The position numbers were made by a program, and so were the translations under genes. Below are positions 34,183-42,233 of a stretch of 64,000 bases of DNA, one piece after another. The stretch covers positions 1 to 64,000 of the forward strand of contig RDXE01000026.1 in assembly GCA_004292755.1 (NCBI GenBank), read 5' to 3'. The notes under the pieces are model-generated. The model was not told the origin of the DNA, ran no database searches, and saw only the letters and a program-made list of their open reading frames with translations. Source of the stretch: Alphaproteobacteria bacterium (GTDB lineage Bacteria; Pseudomonadota; Alphaproteobacteria; Elsterales; Elsteraceae). The first letter of the stretch is position 1; each line of letters starts with the position of its first letter.

Positions 34183-35349
34183 CTACCAGCGCATCGCGCA
34201 CTGGGAAGCGTAGGCGTCGCGATGGTTTTCCAACACCACGCCACGATTGGCCTGCACAAACCGGCCCTGCGCATCGCGCACCGTTTCGTACAGATAGAAG
34301 TTCTGGATCGGGAAGTGGTTGTTGTTAAAGCGGAACGGCCCACGGACCGAGGGGAAGTCGGCCTTGCGCAGGGCATCGCGCAGCGCGTCCTTGTTGCCCA
34401 AATTGCTGACCGTTAGCGCTGCGTGCAGCAACCGCGCGCTGTCATAGGCCTGCGCCGCATAGGTGGAGGGCATGCGGTTGTGTTTCTGCAAGAAGGACCG
34501 AACAAACAACTCGTTGGTGCCGGTCGCCAAGTCGTAGGTCCAGAACGCAGTGCCGAAGGTGCCGAGCGCTGCTTCGCCCTGTGCATCAACCGTAGTCGCA
34601 TCCACTGTGAACGCAGAATACAATGGCACCCGGCGGGTCAGACCGGCCTGGGCGTACTGGCGCACGAAGTTCACACCCATGCCGCCTGGATAAAACACAT
34701 AAGTCGCGGGGGGACGCGCCGCGCGCAGGGCCGTCAACTCAGCCGAATAGTCCGGTTGGTTCACGGTGGTGTACACCTCGTCCAGGATCCGGCCTTTGAA
34801 CTGGCGCTTGAACCCGGTCAGCGCATCACGCCCGGCCTGATAGTTCGGCGCCATGATGTAGGCCGCGCCGACGCCCCGCCGTTGCAGATGGGCGCCCATC
34901 GCTTCGTGCGGCTGGTCGTTCTGCCACGACGTGGAGAAGAAAAACGGCGAACAGCGCGCCCCAGCGATCTCAGACGGACCTGCGTTGGCGCTGATCACAA
35001 AGGTTTGAGACTCAATGATCGGCTGATAAATCGCCATCATGATGTTAGAAAACACCACGCCGGTGATGATATCCACCCGATCGCGCTGCAATAGTTTCTG
35101 CGTCACTTGCAGACCGACATCGGGGCGGAGCTGGTCATCCTCCCGGATCACTTCCGTGGTCAAGCCACCAAGGCGCCCACCGGACTGCTCAATCCCCAAC
35201 ATAAAGCCATCGTACAAGTCACGACCGAGGGCGCCACCGGGGCCGGAGAAGGTGGCGACGAACCCCACTTTCAACTGCTGTTGTGCCTCTGCCGGGACGG
35301 CAAACGCCGCCATCGCCGTTGCGGCGACCAGACCGAGTATCCGCTTCAT
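34183..35349 (-). CDS. livK: ABC transporter substrate-binding protein, LivK/HAAT family
   Basis: Periplasmic type I binding protein of 388 residues. A signal peptide (cleavage after 'AVPAEAQ') is followed by the Peripla_BP_6 domain: 'LKVGFVATFSGPGGALGRDL', 'VDIITGVVFSNIMMAIYQPI', 'FVISANAGPSEIAGARCSPF' and 'YAAQAYDSARLLHAAL'. The ATG at MKRILG has GGAGGGGAG upstream. Some members bind aromatic acids instead of amino acids; the neighbouring ring-hydroxylating oxygenase genes favour that here, by inference. Confidence 0.93.
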   Translation of the reverse strand: MKRILGLVAATAMAAFAVPAEAQQQLKVGFVATFSGPGGALGRDLYDGFMLGIEQSGGRLGGLTTEVIREDDQLRPDVGLQVTQKLLQRDRVDIITGVVFSNIMMAIYQPIIESQTFVISANAGPSEIAGARCSPFFFSTSWQNDQPHEAMGAHLQRRGVGAAYIMAPNYQAGRDALTGFKRQFKGRILDEVYTTVNQPDYSAELTALRAARPPATYVFYPGGMGVNFVRQYAQAGLTRRVPLYSAFTVDATTVDAQGEAALGTFGTAFWTYDLATGTNELFVRSFLQKHNRMPSTYAAQAYDSARLLHAALTVSNLGNKDALRDALRKADFPSVRGPFRFNNNHFPIQNFYLYETVRDAQGRFVQANRGVVLENHRDAYASQCAMRW

Positions 35350-35403
35350 CGTGCTCCCCTCCCTCACTTCGGCGACCGGTCCCCACCAGCCGCATACGGC
35401 GTT

Positions 35404-35724
35404 TTAGGACGTTTTGACCCAGATGTCGCCGTCCTTTTCTTCAACCTGAAAGGTTTTCACCGGCACAGAGGCCGGAGCACACAACGCCCGCCCGGTGCGG
35501 ACATCAAAGCGTGCTGCATGGATCGGACATTCGATCTCGCCATCTTCGAAGTAGCCATCGGACAGCAGCGCGTAGGCGTGAGTGCAGATGTTGTGGGTGG
35601 CGTAGACCTGCCCTTCATACCGATAGAGCGCGATATCCTGCCCGGCGACAGTCCGCCCCAGCACGGCGCCCTCTGCTAGGTCTGCCGACGCAGCGGCGCG
35701 GTGCCAATCGATCTCATTGCTCAC
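35404..35724 (-). CDS. Rieske [2Fe-2S] ferredoxin of an aromatic oxygenase
   Basis: A 106-residue electron carrier. Cluster ligands are in 'HNICTHAYALLSDG' (Cys, His) and 'IECPIHAARFDVRTGRALCAP' region (Cys, His): a CTH-x16-CPIH Rieske motif of the biphenyl/naphthalene ferredoxin type. It probably passes electrons to the oxygenase alpha subunit encoded about 4 kb upstream on the same strand. It lies 54 bp before livK. No NADH:ferredoxin reductase gene is in the window. Confidence 0.92.
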   Translation of the reverse strand: MSNEIDWHRAAASADLAEGAVLGRTVAGQDIALYRYEGQVYATHNICTHAYALLSDGYFEDGEIECPIHAARFDVRTGRALCAPASVPVKTFQVEEKDGDIWVKTS

Positions 35725-35814
35725 AGGGTCCCCCTCGCGGGATCGTTCAGATGATCCCGCGGAATTGAACCGCCCCGGCCAAGGTCCTGCAAGGGTCAGC
35801 AGCGTGGGATTGGT

Positions 35815-36795
35815 CTACGGGGTTGCGACCACCGGCATCGCATGAGGGTCCGCGGGGTCCAGCGCCCAGACTTCAAACCCTGTCAACGTGCTGAGGCCGA
35901 AGGTCTGGGTTAGCGGCACATCGGCCGCGTCGCGGCCGCGCGCGATCAACAGGCGGCCAACACGCGGCGTGTTGTTCCGAGGGTCAAACACCCACCACCG
36001 ACCACTCAGGAACACCTCCATCCAGGCGGCAAAATCACCCGGGGGATAGGGGGTTGGCTCCCCAATATCACTCAAATGACCGGTGCAGTACCGCGCCGGA
36101 ATGTTCATTGCCCGACAAAAGGAAATCGCAAGGTGCGCGAAATCTCGGCACACTCCATGGCGACCAGCCAAGGTTGCTGATGCCGTGCGCGTGGCGCTGG
36201 CCTTCATATAGTCGAAGGTGACCTTGTGGTGCACATAGTCACAAATTGCCTGAACCCGCGCCCATCCAGGCTTGGTTTTCTCGAACAGCCGCCACGCCTC
36301 GGCCGATAACAGATCAGTGTCGCAATAGCGGCTGCCCAGTAGATAGACCAGCGTGTCCGACGGCAAATCCTGCACCGCGTGCTGCACGGCATCCGGGGCC
36401 ACTGGATCGGGCAGCCCGCTGTCTTGGAACACACCTTCGGCGGCGATGGTGAAGTCGCCGGCCGGGGCCACCATACGCGTGCACACATTGCCGAACCCAT
36501 CGCGATACACGTCAAACGGCACTGCGGGCTGGGTGGTCAGGTGGTCAACCTGCACTCGGTCAGCAAAGCGTGACCGATGCACGGTAAGCATGGCAATCAA
36601 GGGGGTCGGCTGCGGAAACAGATAGCGCAGTCGAAAGCCAGCCCGCAGGTGCAACGGCCCTCGTGGTGTCGGCGCCTGTGTTGATCTGACCGCCACACCA
36701 GGGGCCGCGGCGGTTGGGTCAGCCGGTGATTCTCGTGGCGCCGCAGGTCCAGGACCCTGAACCAGACCAAGGGATCGAATGTTGGGGTCACTCAT
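35815..36795 (-). CDS. Transglutaminase-like cysteine protease-fold protein
   Basis: A 326-residue protein with a beta-rich N-terminal domain ('GFRLRYLFPQPTPLIAMLTV', Bact_transglu_N type) and a transglutaminase core. The nucleophile Cys is in 'GRHGVCRDFAHLAISFC'. The family's HAW motif reads 'DFAAWMEVFLSGRWWVFDPR', so the canonical His is Ala here, while the Asp is kept. Many bacterial relatives read SAW at this place, so activity is uncertain. The downstream ATG (MSDPNIR) is preferred over one 17 codons earlier. Its role in the oxygenase/transport cluster is unclear. Confidence 0.85.
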   Translation of the reverse strand: MSDPNIRSLGLVQGPGPAAPRESPADPTAAAPGVAVRSTQAPTPRGPLHLRAGFRLRYLFPQPTPLIAMLTVHRSRFADRVQVDHLTTQPAVPFDVYRDGFGNVCTRMVAPAGDFTIAAEGVFQDSGLPDPVAPDAVQHAVQDLPSDTLVYLLGSRYCDTDLLSAEAWRLFEKTKPGWARVQAICDYVHHKVTFDYMKASATRTASATLAGRHGVCRDFAHLAISFCRAMNIPARYCTGHLSDIGEPTPYPPGDFAAWMEVFLSGRWWVFDPRNNTPRVGRLLIARGRDAADVPLTQTFGLSTLTGFEVWALDPADPHAMPVVATP

Positions 36796-36827
36796 CGCCA
36801 GGATTCCTTCGCTCGTCCGGACCGGCT

Positions 36828-37082
36828 TCAGGCATCGGTCTGCCAATCCGCCACGATTGCAGCATCCAGGTCAGCGTCCACAATTGGGCGCACCTCGCTC
36901 GATCCCGGCTCGCGGACTGTGAGGTAGGTGCCCGTGCGTCGGTAGGCCAAGAAGCTCAAGCCCTCCAACAGCTCTTCATCCACGCGCACCTCATAATTGC
37001 CCGCGGGCAATTCGTCGGTGTAGCCGGAGAGGGTAAAGGATTGCCGAAAGGTGGCAATCGAGCGGGTGCTGCGCGTCGCCAT
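36828..37082 (-). CDS. Small hypothetical protein
   Basis: An 84-residue soluble protein: 'MATRSTRSIATFRQSFTLSG', then 'ELPAGNYEVRVDEELLEGLS' and 'FLAYRRTGTYLTVRE'. This pattern (a 'PAGxYxVxxDEELLEGLS' beta unit) is seen in short uncharacterised rhizobial and rhodospirillal proteins. It sits 32 bp upstream of the transglutaminase-like gene on the same strand, so the two may be co-expressed. I do not know its function. Confidence 0.65.
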   Translation of the reverse strand: MATRSTRSIATFRQSFTLSGYTDELPAGNYEVRVDEELLEGLSFLAYRRTGTYLTVREPGSSEVRPIVDADLDAAIVADWQTDA

Positions 37083-37261
37083 GATTGGCCTCTGTCGAGA
37101 GCTGTCTTCGAGGCGGCACATTGACCGACCCTGCCGAGCCACACGACCCAACCAATCTCAGCTTATCGCACCAACCGACTGGCTGACACTAACGCAGATT
37201 AGCCTCAACCGGTCAGGCGTCCGCAGCCATGCACGGGAAACCGCGACCAAGGGGAGGCGGA

Positions 37262-38017
37262 TCAGACGACATCCCGCAAGGACGCGTGGCGCTCAGGGCC
37301 ACGGTGATCCAGATACGCTGGATCAAACCCCGCCAGGCTGATCAGCCCCTGATAATCCTGAAACGAGACAGCGCCGTCCCGAAACACCAGAAGGCCCTGT
37401 TCGCGCAGCATTCGTAAGGTGCGGTTGACGTGAATCGCGCTCAACCCCAGCGCATCCGCCAAATGGTACTGGGTGAGCGGGCAGTCATAGCCTTTGGCGT
37501 CGCCGATGCCAGCAAACCCCAGCCGGACGCCCAGTTCCAACAGGAAGTGCGCCATCCGCGCCGCAGCATCGCGACGGCCAAGGCCAACCAGGTGCTCGCT
37601 CACCACTGCCTCATCGCGCGCCGCGGCCCACAGCACCGCCGCCGCAACGCGGGGAGATTGGGCAAAGGCGTCGGCCAGATCAGCCCCCTGAACCTCGGCA
37701 GCCTCGCAGGGGGTGATGGGTTCCTGACCCAGGTCACAGGTGCGCAACACCAAGTTGCGCAACCCCAAAACATCGCCGGGAATCCGCACATCGACGATCT
37801 GACGGCTGCCGTCGTTTTGAAGTTTGTAGGAACACACCCAGCCGGTGACGAGGATGAAAGCGCTTTGATTGGTGCGCCCCTGGTGCACCAGATCACGCCC
37901 GATGGCAAAGCTGCGGCGGCGATGCTGCAACCGCTCTACCAGCACGCGATCCGCCTCGGTCAGACCACCTGCTGCACCAAGCTTACGGCTGAACGCCGAG
38001 GCCGCTGGCACCTCCAT
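37262..38017 (-). CDS. Crp/Fnr-family transcriptional regulator
   Basis: A 251-residue regulator. The cyclic-nucleotide-binding fold spans about residues 20-145 ('GRDLVHQGRTNQSAFILVTG', 'IVDVRIPGDVLGLRNLVL'); the Crp winged helix shows 'DCPLTQYHLADALGLSAIHVNRTLRMLREQGLL' in parts. There is no N-terminal Cys cluster, so it is not an oxygen-sensing FNR. The phosphate-loop Arg-Ala-Ser of cAMP-binding Crp is not obvious. The ATG at MEVPAAS is chosen because upstream in-frame sequence has a different, non-coding-like composition. It may control the oxygenase/transport cluster. Confidence 0.85.
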   Translation of the reverse strand: MEVPAASAFSRKLGAAGGLTEADRVLVERLQHRRRSFAIGRDLVHQGRTNQSAFILVTGWVCSYKLQNDGSRQIVDVRIPGDVLGLRNLVLRTCDLGQEPITPCEAAEVQGADLADAFAQSPRVAAAVLWAAARDEAVVSEHLVGLGRRDAAARMAHFLLELGVRLGFAGIGDAKGYDCPLTQYHLADALGLSAIHVNRTLRMLREQGLLVFRDGAVSFQDYQGLISLAGFDPAYLDHRGPERHASLRDVV

Positions 38018-38186
38018 CACCGGCGCCCGCCGAGGTGTCGGCCGTGGCTGATGGCCCCCATGATCCCCGCCTTCCGAGCGCGGACCCGTCGCAAGCCGAC
38101 CAAGCCTCCCAAACACCCAGGCCGACGGTATAGCCTCAAGACGGCAGTGTCGATTGACGTGACGGTGGGGCGATGAAGTGCCTTGG

Positions 38187-38579
38187 TCAGGGCAGTTGGT
38201 GAAGACCACCAAAAGTGTGAGCAAGGTCGACCAACGCCGTCTGCAGGTTGATAGGATTAGAACCCACCAATCCCGCGATTGACGCGTGACAGGGGTCAGG
38301 ACCGGACTGAGACACCCGCAACCCAAGGTTCCTGACACCGCCTACCGGCAACACACAGAAATAGCTCAGCTGTGACAGCTTTATTCTGCGTGCTGCTTCA
38401 AACACATCTGCGATTTTTCCAGGACACTCTACCCACTGGCAAGATAGGCGACCCTTATCAATCTCGCGAAGCGCAAACGCCGCAAGCGGAACTTGTGTTC
38501 CATATACTTGCGGGAAAAAGCATTTTTTAGGAACTCCGCGGACCAGAAAATGCTGATCTTGAATAGAAGGCACAGACAA
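38187..38579 (-). CDS. Hypothetical protein, doubtful
   Basis: An open frame of 130 codons with a TTG start, no clear Shine-Dalgarno and third codon positions much poorer in G+C than the neighbouring genes. It contains 'AAFALREIDKGRLSCQWVEC' and 'LSQLSYFCVLPVGGVRNLGL'. I recognise no domain. It lies 12 bp after the next hypothetical gene, same strand. It may be a recently acquired gene or non-coding DNA. The adjoining 38018-38186 holds nothing I can name. Confidence 0.3.
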   Translation of the reverse strand: MSVPSIQDQHFLVRGVPKKCFFPQVYGTQVPLAAFALREIDKGRLSCQWVECPGKIADVFEAARRIKLSQLSYFCVLPVGGVRNLGLRVSQSGPDPCHASIAGLVGSNPINLQTALVDLAHTFGGLHQLP

Positions 38580-38591
38580 ACTACAACTCGC

Positions 38592-39047
38592 TCAAAACCA
38601 GGGCGCGAACATCACGCGCAACTGAGTGGCATCCAACACTGCGCTGATATCAATAATATCCCACGAGCCAGACTCTGTTTTTCGAACCAGTGTAGCCCTG
38701 CCATCTTCGTGGAATCGAACGGTTGTGTATTGCGGTGTCACACCAGCATTGTCGCCGTGCGGAACCAGATCAAACTCAGGATTGCCAACCCAGACAAACT
38801 GCGGTTCCCGAACGGGTACCTGAGACAAGAACCTCTCGGCAGCGAGAACTGCAAGACGCGTGGGAGCAACCATCACGTCACCGTCGTCATCCACCCCATT
38901 GTTGGCTCTATCCCGCGCGTATTGGTCGAACTGTCGCAACGCAGCCAGCCCCGGCGCCTCCGGTGGCTCTGTCACCGGAGGCGGCGTGGTCGACGAATGA
39001 CCCAACACCTGCCGCCCCACCGACACGAATTCAGCAACCTTCACCAT
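38592..39047 (-). CDS. Hypothetical protein
   Basis: A 151-residue protein, ATG start with GGGAG close upstream. The N-terminal third contains a Pro/Thr-rich stretch ('HSSTTPPPVTEPPEAPG'), then an Asp-rich 'GVDDDGDVMV' and a C-terminal part of beta character ('FVWVGNPEFDLVPHGDNAGV', 'YTTVRFHEDGRATLVRK'). I recognise no family. Codons are less G+C-biased than in the flanking oxygenase genes. It follows the oxygenase beta gene by 17 bp on the same strand, so it may be co-transcribed. Confidence 0.55.
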   Translation of the reverse strand: MVKVAEFVSVGRQVLGHSSTTPPPVTEPPEAPGLAALRQFDQYARDRANNGVDDDGDVMVAPTRLAVLAAERFLSQVPVREPQFVWVGNPEFDLVPHGDNAGVTPQYTTVRFHEDGRATLVRKTESGSWDIIDISAVLDATQLRVMFAPWF

Positions 39048-39064
39048 GGCTCCCAGACCCCGCG

Positions 39065-39532
39065 CTACACCGGAACAATAAGCGAATTCGGGATCAGCGG
39101 CGAGTCGTAAACGGCGATTTTTTCTTGGAAGCGCAGGCCGTCTGCTGTCTCGATCAAGCGATCAATCAGACGCCCAGTTGCCAGTATCGCCGTAGGCTCC
39201 CCCTCAATCGAGTGAAGCATGAGGAAGTTGGCGCGCACCAAAATTGCGTCGCCATCGCGGCGGATGCGCATCGCAGACAAGAAATGCCGCACCCGCCGGG
39301 GCGCGAACATTTGCGTGCGGCGCAGGCTGGTGACGCGATCTTCCAGCATTGCCACGCTCTCACAGGCGATCAACGACAGCGGCAGGCCGCGGTCCCAGTT
39401 CTCGGCAGCCGTGACGCGATAGCGGCAGGGGTCCAGGAAGAACCCTGGCCACGCCTCATAATCCCCATCATCGAGTGCGCCGATGTAAGCGTCATAGACT
39501 TCGCGCACCGCGAGGCGTTCGTCTGGTGTCAT
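39065..39532 (-). CDS. Aromatic-ring-hydroxylating oxygenase, beta subunit
   Basis: The 155-residue small subunit has the SnoaL-like cone fold: 'REVYDAYIGALDDGDYEAWPGFF', 'CRYRVTAAENWDRGLPLSLI' and 'RRVRHFLSAMRIRRDGDAILVRANFLML' in pieces. It supports the alpha3beta3 oxygenase and lacks metal sites. It starts three bases after the alpha stop, so alpha and beta are co-translated. Confidence 0.93.
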   Translation of the reverse strand: MTPDERLAVREVYDAYIGALDDGDYEAWPGFFLDPCRYRVTAAENWDRGLPLSLIACESVAMLEDRVTSLRRTQMFAPRRVRHFLSAMRIRRDGDAILVRANFLMLHSIEGEPTAILATGRLIDRLIETADGLRFQEKIAVYDSPLIPNSLIVPV

Positions 39533-39535
39533 CGC

Positions 39536-40777
39536 TCAAATCCCCATCACTTGACGATAATGCCGGTACAGCTTGCGAATTGCCGCTTCGGTCAGTTGAT
39601 GCTGGGTGTCATCGACCGAGTATCCCCCCATTTCCACCACGGCCGCGGCCTCGGGGTAACCGACGAGGCCCTGTTGGGCCATCTCAATCACCTCGCCATC
39701 ATCAACTGAGACAAGACCGGCGGGGCCAAACAAGTTCGCCTGTCTCAGGCGTCGTTGCTTCATCTCCGGTGTATCGTCCGCGTAGGTGAAGTGGGTCCAG
39801 ACAAAATCAAACGCCCCAGGCCCCCGCGGCTGGATTTGCCGGGTTGATAAGGAATTGGTTTGCTGCTGCAAAATCACATTCGGCCACAGGGTTTGCATGA
39901 CAACAGTTTCCGGGCCTGCGAATTCTTTCACGGGATCGAGGATACGCGGGTCCGCCAGCCGCAAGTCGCCCTGGAACTGACCCAGATTGCTGGTCACCTC
40001 GTTGGCTACCTGCTCTCCCTTCTGAGACACCAGCACGGCGTGCATGCCCGTGTCATCCATTTCAATTCGGGAGGGCTGATCGGCCCGGAACAAGCCGAAG
40101 GTGACAAAGAACACATGCAGCGTCCCGGCATGGTAGGGGTCTTTGATGTTCTCCAGCATCAGCTTCCAGTTGCCAGGGATACGCTGCCGGGAATAGCCAA
40201 GCACTTCCAGGGGGCGGCCATTGAACAGTCGGTCAAAGTACCCCAGCATCTTTGGCCCGAGGTAATCCTCGAACGTTGGTGGCGCCTCAGCAAAGCTGGC
40301 GAACACAGCCCCGCCGCGTTCCACCACCTTTAACTGCTTCAGGCTGTGATCCTCGAGACGGAATTCCTTCGGCATGCCCCCCTGCCCTTTAAGGCCGCGG
40401 CGATAGGGGACCGACGTCAAAGCCCCGGCCAGGTCATAACGCCATTGATGATAGGGACAGAGAAATTCAGTCGTCGTGCCAAAGTCCTGCTGGCAGAACT
40501 TCACCCCGCGATGGGCGCAGCGGTTCTCCACCACCCGGATGGTGCCATCGGCCCCCCGCACCACCACCACGGGCCGCTCGCCGATCGCGGTGCGCTTGAA
40601 GCTGCCAACGTCTGGCACCTCTGAGGCCAGCGCAACATAGCTCCAGGTCGGGCCGGAGAAAATTCGCGCCTGCTCCAACGCATACAGGTCAGGGTCGGTG
40701 TAGACCCAATAGGGCACCCGTGCCTCATCCCCGACCGGCCACTGCCAGCGCGCGCTGGCCCCCACGGCTCCATCCAT
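39536..40777 (-). CDS. Rieske aromatic-ring oxygenase, alpha subunit (salicylate/benzoate-type)
   Basis: Catalytic large subunit of 413 residues. The Rieske cluster is bound by 'NRCAHRGVKFC' and 'LCPYHQWRYDLAG'; the mononuclear iron by the His pair in 'LENIKDPYHAGTLHVFFVTF' with a downstream Asp. 'FGLFRADQPSRIEMDDTGM' resembles salicylate 5-hydroxylase (NagG-like) and related carboxylate oxygenases, so a hydroxylated or amino benzoate is a plausible but unproven substrate. The start at MDGAVGAS has GGGGGAGG upstream; an earlier in-frame ATG lacks one. Ferredoxin and transporter genes follow on the same strand. Confidence 0.93.
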   Translation of the reverse strand: MDGAVGASARWQWPVGDEARVPYWVYTDPDLYALEQARIFSGPTWSYVALASEVPDVGSFKRTAIGERPVVVVRGADGTIRVVENRCAHRGVKFCQQDFGTTTEFLCPYHQWRYDLAGALTSVPYRRGLKGQGGMPKEFRLEDHSLKQLKVVERGGAVFASFAEAPPTFEDYLGPKMLGYFDRLFNGRPLEVLGYSRQRIPGNWKLMLENIKDPYHAGTLHVFFVTFGLFRADQPSRIEMDDTGMHAVLVSQKGEQVANEVTSNLGQFQGDLRLADPRILDPVKEFAGPETVVMQTLWPNVILQQQTNSLSTRQIQPRGPGAFDFVWTHFTYADDTPEMKQRRLRQANLFGPAGLVSVDDGEVIEMAQQGLVGYPEAAAVVEMGGYSVDDTQHQLTEAAIRKLYRHYRQVMGI

Positions 40778-41323
40778 ACCGGCCTCCCCCTCCGTCTGGA
40801 TTACCTGCATCTGCAGATATTTCACCAGACGGTACACCGTCATGGACGACAGTCAATGGCGGGATGAGGGCAGCGTGCAATCCTGATCAACTTCGCGGTC
40901 AAGACCGGTTTGTCCGGTCGGACCCCCGTGCTTCAGTAAGCGCGACACCATCATGATCGCCGGATGGGTCAGCTGGAACAACCACGCTGGAGGGACATGC
41001 GAAACACCGGTATTCGTGCTGTGTACGAATGACAAAATGCCCAGGCATTCAATCATTGATCGCACTTATCGCAAGATGAGACTAGCCAGCAGGCCAGACC
41101 ATAGTCTGAGAGACCCAAACCAGCAATGCCGCACCTTCAGGCCTGTCGGACGCTGCCGAAGATCCACACAGCCCACTCTGGGTCCAAGGTGCCGACACGA
41201 TGGCGGTCGTAACCATCACCGTTGGCCACGACGGCTGTCGCCCCGCTTAGGCACTCGCCGGGACAGACAAAGGTGAGCCGTTCGGCCGCCGACATGCCTG
41301 TCCCGGATGAGTGGTCAATCCCG
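40778..41323. other. Intergenic stretch with one inverted repeat
   Basis: No credible gene. A GACCGG-TTTGT-CCGGTC inverted repeat lies at 40903-40919, about 125 bp upstream of the oxygenase alpha start, and could be an operator for the oxygenase operon. Base composition drops around 41000-41110. The small frames here are antisense or lack ribosome-binding sites. Confidence 0.5.
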
Positions 41324-41473
41324 TCAATGACAATGGACAGTCCCACTGCGGTTATCGCGATGGCAGCACTGACCAGGCGGCGAGTCGCGGCGACAGCCAC
41401 CACCGTGGGCGAAGGCACTTCCAAGAGTGATCACAACAAACAACGCGGCGAGGATTGCGATACTCCAGCGCAT
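41324..41473 (-). CDS. Small secreted Cys/His-rich peptide (YHYH-like)
   Basis: A 49-residue gene too short for routine ORF cut-offs. A GGAGGA stands five bases before the ATG. The signal peptide is clear ('MRWSIAILAALFVVITLGSA', cleavage after FA). The mature part of 27 residues begins HGGGC, then has GQCCHRD and ends TVHCH. This HGGG...GCH.D...G..HCH arrangement resembles short tails of secreted bacterial proteins described as YHYH-type, and could bind a metal. The overlapping longer frame on the same strand is rejected because it lacks these signals. Function unknown. Confidence 0.65.
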   Translation of the reverse strand: MRWSIAILAALFVVITLGSAFAHGGGCRRDSPPGQCCHRDNRSGTVHCH

Positions 41474-41732
41474 ACTCTTCCTCCAAAGCCCAAAAGACAG
41501 GTCTCATAAGGCCAGGCCAAACAGAGAGATTTGGCTGTCATCATCGCTAGGCTTTGAAAATTGCTCGGTCAATCGCCCTCCAGCAATACCCGGACAACTT
41601 TTCAGGAGATCACTTCGGACCGCTCGTGGCTCGCCGCAGGCCCCTTCCGCTGGGCGCCTGCGCAGAAAATTCAACCAGGCGCCTCGGTTGGCTGGTTTGG
41701 CCCATGCCCCAACCGCCCTACACTGCCGCCCC

Positions 41733-42161
41733 ATGACGTTCGATCTGCAAACCTATCTGCCGTTCCTGCTGAACCGCGCGGCACGCCGGATTGTTGAAGG
41801 GTTCTCGGCTGAGCTGCAGCCCCATGGCCTCTCGCTGCGGGAGTGGCGGGTACTGGCAACGCTGCTGCACACACCCAACATCCGCTTGGAAGATCTGTCC
41901 GCAGCCGTTGCAATCGACCCCTCCACCCTGTCGCGGCTGGTCGGGCGGTTGGTACGCCAGGGCCTCGTCCAACGGGCGGAGGACCCGCGAGACCGCCGCG
42001 CGCTAGCGCTCACCCTCAGCGAGCAGGGCCACGCTGTTACCGCCGCCCTGGTGCCGAAAGCCCTTGCCTGGGAGGCGCGGATGGCGGCGGGCATTGCCGA
42101 GGCGGACCTTGCCCATCTGCGCACCCTGCTGCAGCGTCTCGATGCCAATCTCGGCGGGTAG
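41733..42161 (+). CDS. MarR-family transcriptional regulator
   Basis: A 142-residue winged-helix regulator: 'YLPFLLNRAARRIVEGFSAEL', 'GLSLREWRVLATLLHTPNIR', recognition helix 'AVAIDPSTLSRLVGRLVRQG' and wing 'QRAEDPRDRRALALTLSEQG'. It precedes the amidase by 72 bp on the same strand and may regulate it. An upstream in-frame start would prepend about 100 residues of non-protein-like sequence. The 260 bp before it hold no other gene. Confidence 0.9.
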   Translation: MTFDLQTYLPFLLNRAARRIVEGFSAELQPHGLSLREWRVLATLLHTPNIRLEDLSAAVAIDPSTLSRLVGRLVRQGLVQRAEDPRDRRALALTLSEQGHAVTAALVPKALAWEARMAAGIAEADLAHLRTLLQRLDANLGG

Positions 42162-42233
42162 CGTCCCTGCGCTCTGGTCACCGACGCGGCCAAGCGCCAC
42201 ACTCACCTCTCTGTCGGGAGAGTGTTCCGCGCG

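Noticed and set aside
41137-41424. A 95-codon minus-strand frame near the aromatic oxygenase
   Set aside because: It overlaps the secreted 49-residue peptide, which has a better ribosome-binding site and signal peptide; this frame has neither.
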